Shown one piece after another: positions 24,287 through 33,091 of a DNA stretch of 64,000 nt (position 1 is its first letter; the number at the start of each line of letters is the position of its first letter). The stretch is from Corynebacterium felinum (lineage in GTDB: Bacteria; Actinomycetota; Actinomycetes; Mycobacteriales; Mycobacteriaceae), in contig NZ_CP047209.1 of the NCBI RefSeq assembly GCF_030408755.1, positions 3,162,001-3,226,000 on the forward strand, written 5' to 3'. The notes below the pieces were generated by a model that did no database searches, had not been told where the DNA came from, and saw nothing but the letters and a program-made list of their open reading frames with translations. Position numbers and translations under genes: made by a program.

Positions 24287-25603
24287 ATGACCCCACGCCC
24301 CAACGCACACTCCACCACATCACCGCCTGCCGATACCGGCTCTGGCCTGCACCACATCTTGGTCATGCTGCGGGTCAGCCTGCACGTCACCTTCGCATTC
24401 TTGCTCAGTGTCGCACTCATCCAAGCTCTCGCCGCCCGCGAATTCTCCTTTACCCAACCCGGCACCCTCGGCATCGTCGTGTTCACCGCCTTGCTCGCAG
24501 GCATCTACCTGGTGGGCACAACATGGGAAAACCGCAGCCTGGCCAGCCAAGCCAAGCTTGGTAGCCAGCTCAGCAGCACCACCAGTTCCGCTCCTCGCCG
24601 CCTCACTACTGTCTGGCTCGCAGCAGTGAGCATCGTGTGGGTCGCCCTCGTGGCGCTCTCGCCCTCCTTCGTGTGGCTTCTGTTCCCCCTCGCCTTTCTC
24701 TACCTGCACATCCTCCCCTTGGGTGTGTCCATTTTTGCGGTGATCTTCGGCTGGGGTGTTGCAGGTATCCTCCCCGCGCTCACACACCCCGAATCCTGGT
24801 CCTTGGCACACGTCATCGGCCCTGGTATCGGTTCTGTGTTCGCCACCGCCGTGTATTTCCTTTACCGTGCGCTGGGTCGCGAGATCGACCACCACGCGCA
24901 GATTGCCCAGCAGTTGCGCGCCGCCCAGGCCGAGCTGGCAGAATCTGAGCACCAGGCAGGCAGGTTGGAGGAGCGAGAGCGACTCAGCCGCGAAATCCAC
25001 GACACTGTCGCCCAAGGCTTAAGCTCCATTGTGCTGTTGGCGCGTGCCGCCCAAGCGCAGCTTTCCTCCGGCACTACCGACGCCGTTGCCGAACAGTTGA
25101 AGGTGATCGCACGCCAGGGCCAGGCGTCGTTAAGCGAAGCTCGCCGTTTCGTGCGCGACCTCGCCTCCCCCGACCTCGGCGACCCCCTTCCGCGCGCCTT
25201 GGAGCGCATCATCGACCGCGCCCAAGAACGCGATACTGCGCTGGGCATTGCCCGCACATTCACGCTCGAAGTCACAGGCGACGCCAATCTTGTGCCGGAG
25301 CCGGTGTCGCGGGCGATTGTGCGCACCGTGCAGGAGGCGATCAGCAACATTCATAAGCACTCCAACGCCACCAAAGCTGTGATTACCGTAAGCATTTGGG
25401 AAGATGAAGTGCTCATCGATGTGATGGACAACGGCACCCTCGACACCGACACCCACAACCCCAACTTTGGCTTCGGGCTGAGCGGGATGCGCCAACGCAT
25501 CGTAGACCTGAATGGAACTTTCGCAATAGAATTTGGGGTACACGATCACACCTCCGTGTCCATCAATTGCAAAATCCCCCTAACAAGCAGGAGAGATGAC
25601 TAA
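24287..25603 (+). CDS. chrS: Sensor histidine kinase, ChrS-like
   Basis: A 438-residue HisKA_3-type kinase. Six hydrophobic segments between residues about 28 and 195 form the sensor with almost no extracellular loops, as expected for intramembrane haem sensing. The phosphorylated His is H238 in SREIHDTVAQGLSSIVL. The ATPase domain contains VQEAISNIHKHSNA (N-box) and GFGLSGMRQRI (G-box). The ATG follows GAAAG by seven bases. It overlaps the response-regulator gene by eight bases. The neighbouring exporter and intramembrane sensor support ChrS; HrrS is the main alternative. Confidence 0.72.
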   Translation: MTPRPNAHSTTSPPADTGSGLHHILVMLRVSLHVTFAFLLSVALIQALAAREFSFTQPGTLGIVVFTALLAGIYLVGTTWENRSLASQAKLGSQLSSTTSSAPRRLTTVWLAAVSIVWVALVALSPSFVWLLFPLAFLYLHILPLGVSIFAVIFGWGVAGILPALTHPESWSLAHVIGPGIGSVFATAVYFLYRALGREIDHHAQIAQQLRAAQAELAESEHQAGRLEERERLSREIHDTVAQGLSSIVLLARAAQAQLSSGTTDAVAEQLKVIARQGQASLSEARRFVRDLASPDLGDPLPRALERIIDRAQERDTALGIARTFTLEVTGDANLVPEPVSRAIVRTVQEAISNIHKHSNATKAVITVSIWEDEVLIDVMDNGTLDTDTHNPNFGFGLSGMRQRIVDLNGTFAIEFGVHDHTSVSINCKIPLTSRRDD

Positions 25604-26231
25604 AGTGAGCACCGAAATCCGCGTCATGCTTATCGACGACCACCCAGTAGTGCGGGCCGGCTTACGCGCCATCTTAGACAGCTTCGACGACATCATCGTC
25701 GCCGCCGAAGCCAGCTCCGGGCAGGGGATCACCGCCGCCAGCCTTGCTGAGAAAAACATTGATGTTGTTGTTTCCGACATCCAAATGCCCGACGTCGACG
25801 GCATCAGCCTCACCAAAACACTCAGCGCCGACAAATCCGCCCCACCCGTGCTCATCCTCACCACCTACGACACCGAAGCCGACATCGTCGCCGCCATCGA
25901 AGCCGGCGCACTCGGCTACCTGCTCAAAGACGCCCCCGAAAAAGCGCTTCACGACGCCGTCATCGCCACCGCGAAAGGCGAACGCACCCTCTCACCCGAG
26001 GTTGCAAAAGCACTGATGAACCGCATCAGCCAACCCCACGCCTCACTCTCCGGGCGCGAGATTGAGATTTTGCGCGCCCTCGAATCAGGGGCAACCAACC
26101 GACAACTCGCCGCGCAACTCTTCATCTCCGAAGCCACCGTCAAAACCCATCTCGTGCACATCTACTCCAAACTGGGCGTCGATAACCGCACCGCCGCCAT
26201 TACCACCGCGCGGCAGCAAAAACTCATCTAA
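25596..26231 (+). CDS. chrA: Response regulator, ChrA-like (NarL/LuxR family)
   Basis: A 211-residue regulator. The receiver domain (about 7-125) has acidic residues D14/D15, phospho-acceptor D61 in VVVSDIQMPD, T-T in ILTTYD and K in LLKDA. The C-terminal LuxR-type HTH (about 148-205) contains LSGREIEILRALESGATNRQLAAQLFISEATVKTHLVHIYSKLG. Overlap with the kinase gene shows one unit. It would activate the divergent exporter when haem is in excess. Its stop overlaps that of the convergent Fic gene by four bases. Confidence 0.78.
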   Translation: MTKVSTEIRVMLIDDHPVVRAGLRAILDSFDDIIVAAEASSGQGITAASLAEKNIDVVVSDIQMPDVDGISLTKTLSADKSAPPVLILTTYDTEADIVAAIEAGALGYLLKDAPEKALHDAVIATAKGERTLSPEVAKALMNRISQPHASLSGREIEILRALESGATNRQLAAQLFISEATVKTHLVHIYSKLGVDNRTAAITTARQQKLI

Positions 26232-27466
26232 ATCCCCAGCATCTTACAACCAGCGTCACTGAGCGAATACCGCTTCGGTCGCGTCGACGTTTCAGAAATA
26301 AGCCCACGCTCAGCAAGCTGACGTAAATATCTTCGTGTTTGCGTAGGGCTTTTTTCTCTCCATCGAGCAAGCTCCATCCGCGTCACCCCATCACCTAAAC
26401 CACAAATTTCCACTTCGGCGACCACCGACAACACTAGAGCAAGATTTTTCTCCATCCGCCGATCACCTACCTGTGCCTCTTCTATCTTCTGCAGCACAGT
26501 GGTCAGTTGCTGTATCAAGACGTGCAGCTGCCCAATAACGCGCAGTTGTGCCCTGTGCACAAACTCTAGAAGTGTAGCTATAAATTCTGTTGCATCCCCC
26601 CGATTGTCTGGCTTTTCCACCTGCTCAAACGCGTTAAAATATTCCTCTTTCTGCTCATAAATAACAGTGGAAAGCGTCAACGCAACCAGTGGTGAGCAAA
26701 TTTTGCTTAAGCTCAAACCCAACAGAAACCGACCACAACGCCCATTGCCGTCATAGAACGGGTGCGCATACTCGAACATGAAGTGACTTATCAATGCATT
26801 AATAAGTTGCGGGTTGTTCTCATCATGCAGGGTAGCCAGCATCATTTCTACTGCCTCAATGATCTTTTCCTCAGGCTCAATGCCACGATGAATCTCACCA
26901 CGGGCAGGCGAAAAGACACTCACCTGTTGTGCGCGAAAAAGCGTGCCATCTAAGGCATCAGCTTGATCAATCTCACCTTCCAAGAATTGCAAGTAGAGAT
27001 CTTTGAGCTGCTGGGCACTACTAGGAATATCCAGCGTGCCATCCCCTAATCGATGGAAAAGTCGTGCTGCGTGTTGAAAACGCACACTCTTTGCCCCCTG
27101 CGGCTTTTCAAGGCGTGCAAGTGCAACTGCCAGCTCTGTGTGCGTTGAGGGCACCTGTTCAATAGCATTTGTGTCCACCACCTCATTGGCAATCAGTCGC
27201 AGCATATAATGCCTTCGTGCAACAGGTGAAAGTCGCAGATACAACGTCGCAATCAACAGTTCATTGTGATAGATCTTTTCCATCATGCCCACAATCGGAA
27301 CTGTGAGTTCACACCACAATGGCCATTCGGTTTGATTTCTGAAATCCCGAATCGGAAAATCCCACCTGATGCTTGTACCAGAAGTAATCCGCGCCCGATA
27401 AAGCTCATCAGCACGAGCTTGGTCACTGGCATGAAACTTTGCCTTGAGGCTGCGATATTGAGCCAT
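26228..27466 (-). CDS. Fic-family protein with N-terminal inhibitory motif
   Basis: A 412-residue protein from ATG 27466; a TTG at 27550 would add 28 residues but lacks a ribosome site. The catalytic Fic loop HPFYDGNGRCGR is intact at about residues 235-246, with the catalytic His. The segment VDTNAIEQV at about 97-105 resembles the (S/T)xxxE(G/N) inhibitory helix, but with Gln in place of Gly/Asn, which would make this a class II Fic. A winged-helix tail (MELARWREKSPTQTRRYLRQLAERGLI) suggests DNA binding. Fic enzymes transfer AMP or other groups from nucleotides to proteins. It overlaps the chrA stop, so the genes are tail to tail. Confidence 0.85.
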   Translation of the reverse strand: MAQYRSLKAKFHASDQARADELYRARITSGTSIRWDFPIRDFRNQTEWPLWCELTVPIVGMMEKIYHNELLIATLYLRLSPVARRHYMLRLIANEVVDTNAIEQVPSTHTELAVALARLEKPQGAKSVRFQHAARLFHRLGDGTLDIPSSAQQLKDLYLQFLEGEIDQADALDGTLFRAQQVSVFSPARGEIHRGIEPEEKIIEAVEMMLATLHDENNPQLINALISHFMFEYAHPFYDGNGRCGRFLLGLSLSKICSPLVALTLSTVIYEQKEEYFNAFEQVEKPDNRGDATEFIATLLEFVHRAQLRVIGQLHVLIQQLTTVLQKIEEAQVGDRRMEKNLALVLSVVAEVEICGLGDGVTRMELARWREKSPTQTRRYLRQLAERGLISETSTRPKRYSLSDAGCKMLGI

Positions 27467-27580
27467 GAGCTCACCACGTCTTCCATCAAAGTGATCATTT
27501 TGCTGCTTTATGACCACAATAACACCCAGAATGTCCCCCTTTGTGATCAAAATAGCCCATTATGATCATAAAGCACGGCG

Positions 27581-28612
27581 CTAGGAGCCGTGGTTAAACT
27601 TCAACTTCGCCACCTCAACAGAGCCGTTCTTCAACACCTGATCGCCACTAATTCCAGCAACCGTTCCCAACACCTGGCGCTGCATCTGATCAGGGCCCAC
27701 AGTCGGCGACTGAGATACCAATGCGCTGAGTTCAAAACCGCCAGCTACCGGACGCAACCACGGATCAGCCACCGCCACCTCCACCGCACTAAAACGGGCA
27801 GTCATAATCACCATGCCCGAGAAACGCAGGACACCATCCCCAGCATCCGCCGCCTTAGTGAAACTAATCATTCCGCCGTGCATTGCCGCCCCATTCTTTG
27901 CATTCACCCCACCACCAAGAGTGCGTGTGAGTGCGGCGATGGAGTGGGCGTCGACAAGCAAATCAGGGCGCGTAGGCACCGTATTCGCACCGGGGGAGGG
28001 GTCGAAGGGGATCGGAATGAAGATTTCTTCCGCCGCATTTATGCTGCCAGCACCGGCATACACATAAATACCCCACCGATCACCTGGGGTTTTCTCCGGC
28101 GGATCAACCACAACCCGCGCCACGAAACTCCCATTATCTGCCATCGGCTGCGCCACCCGCGCAATACTGCGACGCATATCAATAGGGGCTGTCGGAATCG
28201 ACTCCAACGTGCCTGCTGGCATTACCCATGCCATCCGATCATGCGGGTGCACACGGGCACTCGGGGGCGCACCTTGCGAAGGTTTCCAGTGTTCAGGCAA
28301 GGCTGAATACAGCACGAACACACCGTTGGGTACCCCTGGCGGAACAGGGAAAAGGAATCCGCCGCGATTAGCCTGCGGATCAAAGCCAGTACCGTAGACA
28401 ATTAACGTGTCACCACGACGTACCGGACCACTGAGTGTACGACCCTGCTCATCGGTGACGGTCACACGCGGCTGTACCACATGCGCTGGGACGGATGCCG
28501 GTGGAAGAGCAGGGTGGTGATCATCAATCACAGGTATAGAACTAGCCTGCGGCGCAAGCCCAACAATGACGCCACATACTGTAACAGCGGTGAAAAAGGG
28601 CATGATATTCAT
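27581..28612 (-). CDS. Secreted HtaA-domain protein, likely haem binding
   Basis: A 343-residue protein with a signal peptide (about 1-25, ending PQASS). A Pro-rich N-terminal part with an Ig-like TDEQGRTLSGPVRRGDTLIVYGTGF segment is followed by a C-terminal HtaA-like domain: HGGMISFTKAADAGDGVLRFSG..., ARFSAVEVAVADPWLRP and GGFELSALVS. HtaA domains in Corynebacterium bind haemin and haemoglobin at the cell surface. There is no C-terminal membrane anchor, so it may be released or held by other proteins. A DtxR-like box five bases before the ATG supports iron control. It is monocistronic, near an HrtBA/ChrSA-like haem locus. Confidence 0.72.
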   Translation of the reverse strand: MNIMPFFTAVTVCGVIVGLAPQASSIPVIDDHHPALPPASVPAHVVQPRVTVTDEQGRTLSGPVRRGDTLIVYGTGFDPQANRGGFLFPVPPGVPNGVFVLYSALPEHWKPSQGAPPSARVHPHDRMAWVMPAGTLESIPTAPIDMRRSIARVAQPMADNGSFVARVVVDPPEKTPGDRWGIYVYAGAGSINAAEEIFIPIPFDPSPGANTVPTRPDLLVDAHSIAALTRTLGGGVNAKNGAAMHGGMISFTKAADAGDGVLRFSGMVIMTARFSAVEVAVADPWLRPVAGGFELSALVSQSPTVGPDQMQRQVLGTVAGISGDQVLKNGSVEVAKLKFNHGS

Positions 28613-28616
28613 AGTT

Positions 28617-28630
28617 TTAGGCTATCCTAA
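28617..28630. promoter_or_regulatory. DtxR-like iron box before the HtaA-type gene
   Basis: Read on the minus strand it is TTAGGATAGCCTAA, which differs from the core TTAGGTTAGCCTAA of the DtxR consensus at one base. It is also symmetric (TTAGG/CCTAA). It lies five bases upstream of the start codon. Confidence 0.68.
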
Positions 28631-28694
28631 AAACTTAACTCACAGCACAGTGTTTTCCGCCACAGCAGGTCTACTTATGCAACATAGTTATGCA

Positions 28695-28710
28695 TGTTTC
28701 ACGTGAAACA
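28695..28710. other. parS site 1 (ParB binding)
   Basis: TGTTTCACGTGAAACA, inside a perfect 32-bp palindrome (28687-28718). Intergenic between the HtaA-type gene and DUF1846. Confidence 0.95.
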
Positions 28711-28838
28711 TGCATAACGATTTATCGTTGAACCAATGCATTTCTGCATGAAAAATGCACGCGCGCACGCGGGGTTTCTCCACTGAAGAAGATAATCCTC
28801 TCGTGCGTACGTACAGCTACACTTTCCAGCTGGTGCCT

Positions 28839-30332
28839 TTAACGCTTCTGGTACAAGGACTTGCGTTGGAACTTCGGATCACAGGTAACGAGCACACCGA
28901 GATTTCTAAAGATCGCTTCGTCGACCGATCCTAAAATTGTGGTGGTATGAGCATCGCAGCCACGCAGTTGCTTCAACTGTTCAAGGGCCAAACGTGATTC
29001 CTCACACGTACCCGCCGAAACCGACAGTGCAATGAGCACTTCATCAGTATGTAGGCGCGGATTGACCGAACCAAGGTGCTTCGTTTTCAACGACTGGATC
29101 GGCTCGATGGAATCAGGGGAGAGTAGGTGAACGGAATCATCAATGCCCGCCAGATGCTTGAGTGCATTCAGCAGCATTGCTGCGGAGCAACCCAACAGAT
29201 CACTGGTGCGGCCGGTGATGATGGTGCCGTCGGCAAGCTCCATGGCACAACCAGGTAGCCCATCCTGCTCTTCAATTGCGCGTGCTGGGGCAACCACGCG
29301 GCGCATTTCAGGTGTGATGTTAGCCTTTGCCATCACGACCGCTGCCCGCTCCGACTGGGTGGAATCCAACCCATTACGTGCCTCATCCACGAGTGCTTTG
29401 AAGTAGCGGCGGATGATTTCCTGGTTCGATGCTTCACGGCATGCGTCATCATCGATGATGCAGTAGCCGGCCATATTCACACCCATATCAGTAGGGGACT
29501 GGTAAGGGGTTGCGCCGGTCAAGCGTTCAAGCAGTGTTTTGAGCAGTGGGAACGCTTCGACGTCGCGGTTATAGTTCACGGTCTGCTCACCGTGCGCGGA
29601 CAGATGGAAGTGATCGATCACGTTCGCATCATTAAGGTCGACAGTGGCAGCCTCGTAGGCAAGATTGACGGGATGCTCAAGCGGCAGGTTCCAGATGGGG
29701 AAGGTTTCAAACTTGGCATAACCGGCATTAATTCCACGCTTGTGCTCGTGGTATACCTGCGACAGGCAGGTGGCGAGCTTACCAGAGCCTGGCCCGGGTG
29801 CCGTGACGACGATGAGGTCGCGGGTGGTTTCGGCATACTCGTTGCGTCCAAGCCCTTCATCAGAAACGATAAGATCCATGTTGGTGGGGTAGCCGGGAAT
29901 CACGCGGTGGCGGGACACCTTCAAACCGAGGCGTTCGAGGCGTTCAAGGAAGGACTGTGCCAGTCGGTTATCGTCTTCCATCTGGGTAAGAACAACGTGT
30001 TCGACGAGGAAGCCACGGTCGCGAAAGACATCGACGAGGCGCAAAACATCGTCTTCATAAGTGATGCCAAGGTCTGCGCGCACTTTGTGGCGTTCAAGAT
30101 CCTTGGCATTGATGCAGATGAGAATTTCGACTTCGTCGCGGATTTTTTCCAGCATTGCGATTTTATTGTCTGGGGTGAATCCGGGAAGAACGCGGGAGGC
30201 GTGCATGTCGTCGAAAAGCTTTCCACCCATTTCGAGGTAGAGCTTGCCGCCAATTTCTTCTCGGCGGGCTTGGATGTGTCGAGATTGCATCTCGATGTAC
30301 TGGTCACGGTCAAAGCCAATCTTGTTTGCCAT
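28839..30332 (-). CDS. DUF1846 family protein
   Basis: A 497-residue cytoplasmic protein whose length and blocks fit DUF1846: [14 protein letters not shown] at the start, [19 protein letters not shown] [66 protein letters not shown] and [12 protein letters not shown]. The G-P-G-S-G-K segment looks like a phosphate-binding loop. The family is widespread in Gram-positive bacteria, and structures show a Rossmann-like core, but no reaction is established. It is monocistronic. Confidence 0.92.
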   Translation of the reverse strand: MANKIGFDRDQYIEMQSRHIQARREEIGGKLYLEMGGKLFDDMHASRVLPGFTPDNKIAMLEKIRDEVEILICINAKDLERHKVRADLGITYEDDVLRLVDVFRDRGFLVEHVVLTQMEDDNRLAQSFLERLERLGLKVSRHRVIPGYPTNMDLIVSDEGLGRNEYAETTRDLIVVTAPGPGSGKLATCLSQVYHEHKRGINAGYAKFETFPIWNLPLEHPVNLAYEAATVDLNDANVIDHFHLSAHGEQTVNYNRDVEAFPLLKTLLERLTGATPYQSPTDMGVNMAGYCIIDDDACREASNQEIIRRYFKALVDEARNGLDSTQSERAAVVMAKANITPEMRRVVAPARAIEEQDGLPGCAMELADGTIITGRTSDLLGCSAAMLLNALKHLAGIDDSVHLLSPDSIEPIQSLKTKHLGSVNPRLHTDEVLIALSVSAGTCEESRLALEQLKQLRGCDAHTTTILGSVDEAIFRNLGVLVTCDPKFQRKSLYQKR

Positions 30333-30604
30333 GGACTTTTATTTAATCAGATGCGTAGCAATTCTGTAAAGCGATAGAAAAAGATTTTCATGTCCCACAC
30401 CTTTACCCCTTTTTAGGCAGTGAACTGCATTTTTCGCAGCCCACGCCTCCGACGCTGGATAGGCATCATCGCAGAACCAGAAAGCATGGGGCGCAGATCA
30501 CATTCCAGTTTGTCCAACACGTGGGAATAAATCGGAACAGTGACAACGTTTTAGATAATGACAATCGCATTCATTGATATTTTCACAAGAGAAAGGTTTT
30601 GATT

Positions 30605-31564
30605 GTGCAAAATCTAAGCGCAAAGCTCGGGGCTGCTGCGATCACCGGCGCTATCACCCTTAGCCCAATCCACGCCATTGCCCAGACCTCCGATTCTTCC
30701 CACCCCATCACCAACACCATCACCGATGGCACCTGCCACATCCAGGTACACAGGACCAATCCAGATGCCGCACACTGGTATAGCTACGATATGAGCCCTG
30801 AACTGTACGTATTCCGTAAACTTGCGCTCTCAGATGTGACCTTGTACCAGCTCATTGACTCATACAAAAGACAAACTCGTCAGACTCCACAATCTAAGGA
30901 AATCCACGACAAAATTGTCGAGCACTTGCGCGCTCACCATGGTTTCGAACAACAAGACTATGCCAGCGCTATCCACATTATCCTCAACAACTTCGACTAC
31001 ATCCTTCTTGGGATTAGCCCTAAATCAATTATTAAAAATGAACTGGTCGCGATCAATCCTGAAGCAGCCAGGGAAGCAGTGAAGAACAACGAGGTACAAA
31101 AGTGGTTCACCGATGCAAAGCCAATCGATCTTGCACCTTTAACTTCCAAGAATTCTAGTGCTTCCTACAATGCCCTCCGCCAACAAGCGGGTGCCGACCA
31201 CAATACATTCTTATCCACTTTGCGCAATGAATCCCGTGTCGCGTTCCAAGCCTGCGCGGAAAACAAGAACTATCCCGAAAAGGCAGGCAATGGGCAGGGG
31301 ATGGGCGAGAATACCCCGGGTGGAAACAACAATGCAAACCCGCCTGCAGGCAACGGTGACAACAATCAGAACCCACAAGATAATGGTGGCAATGGTAATC
31401 AGTCCAACCCAGATAAGAATATGGACAACACCCAGCCCAACGGTGGTCTAAGCGTCGGCGCAATCATCGGTATTGTCGCCGGTGTCATTGCCGCAGTGGC
31501 AGGACTTGCTGCACTCGCATTCCCAGCAATCAAACCAATCCTCGACCGCATCCTTCCACGTTAA
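30605..31564 (+). CDS. Secreted/anchored protein with Asn/Gly/Pro-rich stalk
   Basis: A 319-residue protein from GTG 30605 (GAAAGG eight bases upstream). A signal peptide (1-27, ending AIAQ) is followed by a mainly helical domain (about 40-210) without a family I recognise. A low-complexity stalk rich in N, G, P and Q (about 230-280) precedes a Gly/Ala/Val hydrophobic segment and the basic tail KPILDRILPR. The layout suggests a surface protein whose domain stands off the membrane on a flexible stalk. No sortase motif is present. The gene at 2952 has the same plan on a smaller scale. Confidence 0.75.
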   Translation: MQNLSAKLGAAAITGAITLSPIHAIAQTSDSSHPITNTITDGTCHIQVHRTNPDAAHWYSYDMSPELYVFRKLALSDVTLYQLIDSYKRQTRQTPQSKEIHDKIVEHLRAHHGFEQQDYASAIHIILNNFDYILLGISPKSIIKNELVAINPEAAREAVKNNEVQKWFTDAKPIDLAPLTSKNSSASYNALRQQAGADHNTFLSTLRNESRVAFQACAENKNYPEKAGNGQGMGENTPGGNNNANPPAGNGDNNQNPQDNGGNGNQSNPDKNMDNTQPNGGLSVGAIIGIVAGVIAAVAGLAALAFPAIKPILDRILPR

Positions 31565-31910
31565 CCTGCTGCCATCGCCCCTTTTTCAGTCACTTTCTTA
31601 GCTCCATCACCTCCTAAGATATCCATTCCCCCACAAGAGTTAAGGAAGTGACTGAAAAGGGGCGATCGTTTTTACTCACTGAAAACCATCACATTTCAAT
31701 TGTGAACAATTGACTTAAGAAGTCTAGCACCTTCTAGTCAGCGTCAACTTTGAATCACACATTGAGGCTTAACATTAGAGCAAACCGCGTTAAACACTGA
31801 CCTTTATTTATGAGCTTTGCTCCCTACAGTGACGCATTTTTCCATGTCCGCCAGCCCCTCGCTCAGTTAGACAATGTCCATCACCTGTGTGCCGACAACG
31901 TAGAAATTTC
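31565..31910. other. Intergenic region before the ankyrin pseudogene
   Basis: About 350 bp that hold the long-stem terminator in the first third. The rest is moderately AT-rich with no supported reading frame or recognisable site. Confidence 0.4.
31574..31673 (+). terminator. Long-stem terminator after the stalked surface protein gene
   Basis: ATCGCCCC-TTTTT-CAGTCACTT (from 31574) pairs with AAGTGACTG-AAAA-GGGGCGAT (ending about 31666) and is followed by GTTTTT. The loop between the arms is unusually long, about 50 bases. Confidence 0.75.
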
Positions 31911-32946
31911 ATGATTCCTTGGGATTTTGAAAATGCTGCAATGGCGCTGCCTATAAACTCTGTGTCCAGGACTCACCACTTATTTAAAGCAGCCAGCGCG
32001 GGAGACTGTGAGAAAATTCAACGTCGGTTGGCTTAAGGGGAAACCCTGGATTATCGGCATAAAGGCACAGGGCGTACCAGTTTGGCAGAAGCGGTGATCA
32101 ATGGACATTAGCAAACCGTTGAACTTTTGTTAGATAGTGGAGCAGATATTGATGCATCGTGCACCGCACTCGGTTACACCGGAGTGATGTGGGCAGTTGA
32201 AAAAAGAAACTACCATTCTTCAAACCCTCATTGGACGAGGTACGGACGTCAATCGCGTTTCTTCGCATGAATTTTTGGTCACAGTGCCGCAATTCTTACT
32301 GCTAGTAGTGGCATAATCGAAGCCTCGAAGATTCTCATTAAAGCAGGTACTGACCTATCTTATCGTGATAGGCGGGGATATAATACGATGCAGGAGACCA
32401 TCGAAAAGGGCAAAGACAACTGTCGTGTCTTCTTAGAATCTGTGAATGCGCCAGCACCCTTAAAGAAAACAGAAGACCAACCTTTGCTTTGGCCGGAACT
32501 ATCATGGGATCCAACAGCGCTTAAACCGATTTGCCCGTTGCCTGAAGGGCTAAGCCACGAACAGGTGGTGTGGAGTTACATTCAGTCGCGCTATCACTGG
32601 GAGAAGGAAGCAAACAAACGCCTCAATGAGGAAAATTCCAACTTTGATCGTGAGCTGGAATTAGGCGTAGACATTGCCATGCTCCACCTCACGGACAAGA
32701 AGCGTGCGAGTCTTGGTGGAGCGATCGGGTGGCCGCCTAAATTTTCTCCTGGCTATGAACTTTTGGGGGTGTCGCAGGTGAAGCCGTCACGAATTGAAAT
32801 CCATGTAAAACATCCACAGCCAACTAACTTCAACAAGGAGTACCAGTGGATTTTTGTGTGTCTGAAAAAGCGGTCAGTGGCGTATTGACTCTGGAAAGAA
32901 AAGTCTCAGTGGAGCCACTCAGTACACTTCCGGATACCTTGCCTAA
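31911..32946 (+). pseudogene. Decayed ankyrin-repeat protein gene
   Basis: From ATG 31911 the frame reads FKAASAGDCEKIQRRL, then an in-frame TAA, then LDYRHKGTGRTSLAEAVINGH with a TAG, then QTVELLLDSGADIDASC. These are ankyrin repeats. Frameshifts follow (around 32205 and 32265), after which ASSGIIEASKILIKAGTDLSYRDRRGYNTMQETI resumes the repeats. The last part (32388-32888) is open and codes for a C-terminal domain I do not recognise (WPELSWDPTALKPICPLPEG...). A further shift near 32865 would extend it as SGQWRIDSGKKSLSG to a stop at 32944. Two stops and at least two or three shifts show decay. Such proteins are often immunity or effector-linked. Confidence 0.82.
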
Positions 32947-32977
32947 CCTTCTGTAACCTTTAATCCTTCGACAACAC

Positions 32978-33032
32978 AAAACCCCCGCTGCCTTGCCTGT
33001 GGAAAATTCATTTCTCACTGGGGGAGCGGGGG
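32978..33032 (-). terminator. Terminator of the dicarboxylate symporter gene
   Basis: On the minus strand CCCCCGCTCCCCC pairs with GGCAGCGGGGG and is followed by TTTTGTG. It lies about 60 bp past the symporter stop, with parS site 2 in between. Confidence 0.65.
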
Positions 33033-33044
33033 ATTCTTTAGTGA

Positions 33045-33060
33045 TGTTTCACGTGAAACA
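33045..33060. other. parS site 2 (ParB binding)
   Basis: TGTTTCACGTGAAACA, within a 20-bp palindrome GATG...CATC. It lies between the symporter stop and its terminator. Confidence 0.95.
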
Positions 33061-33091
33061 TCGCAACGGTGTGATGCCGACGTCGATACGC

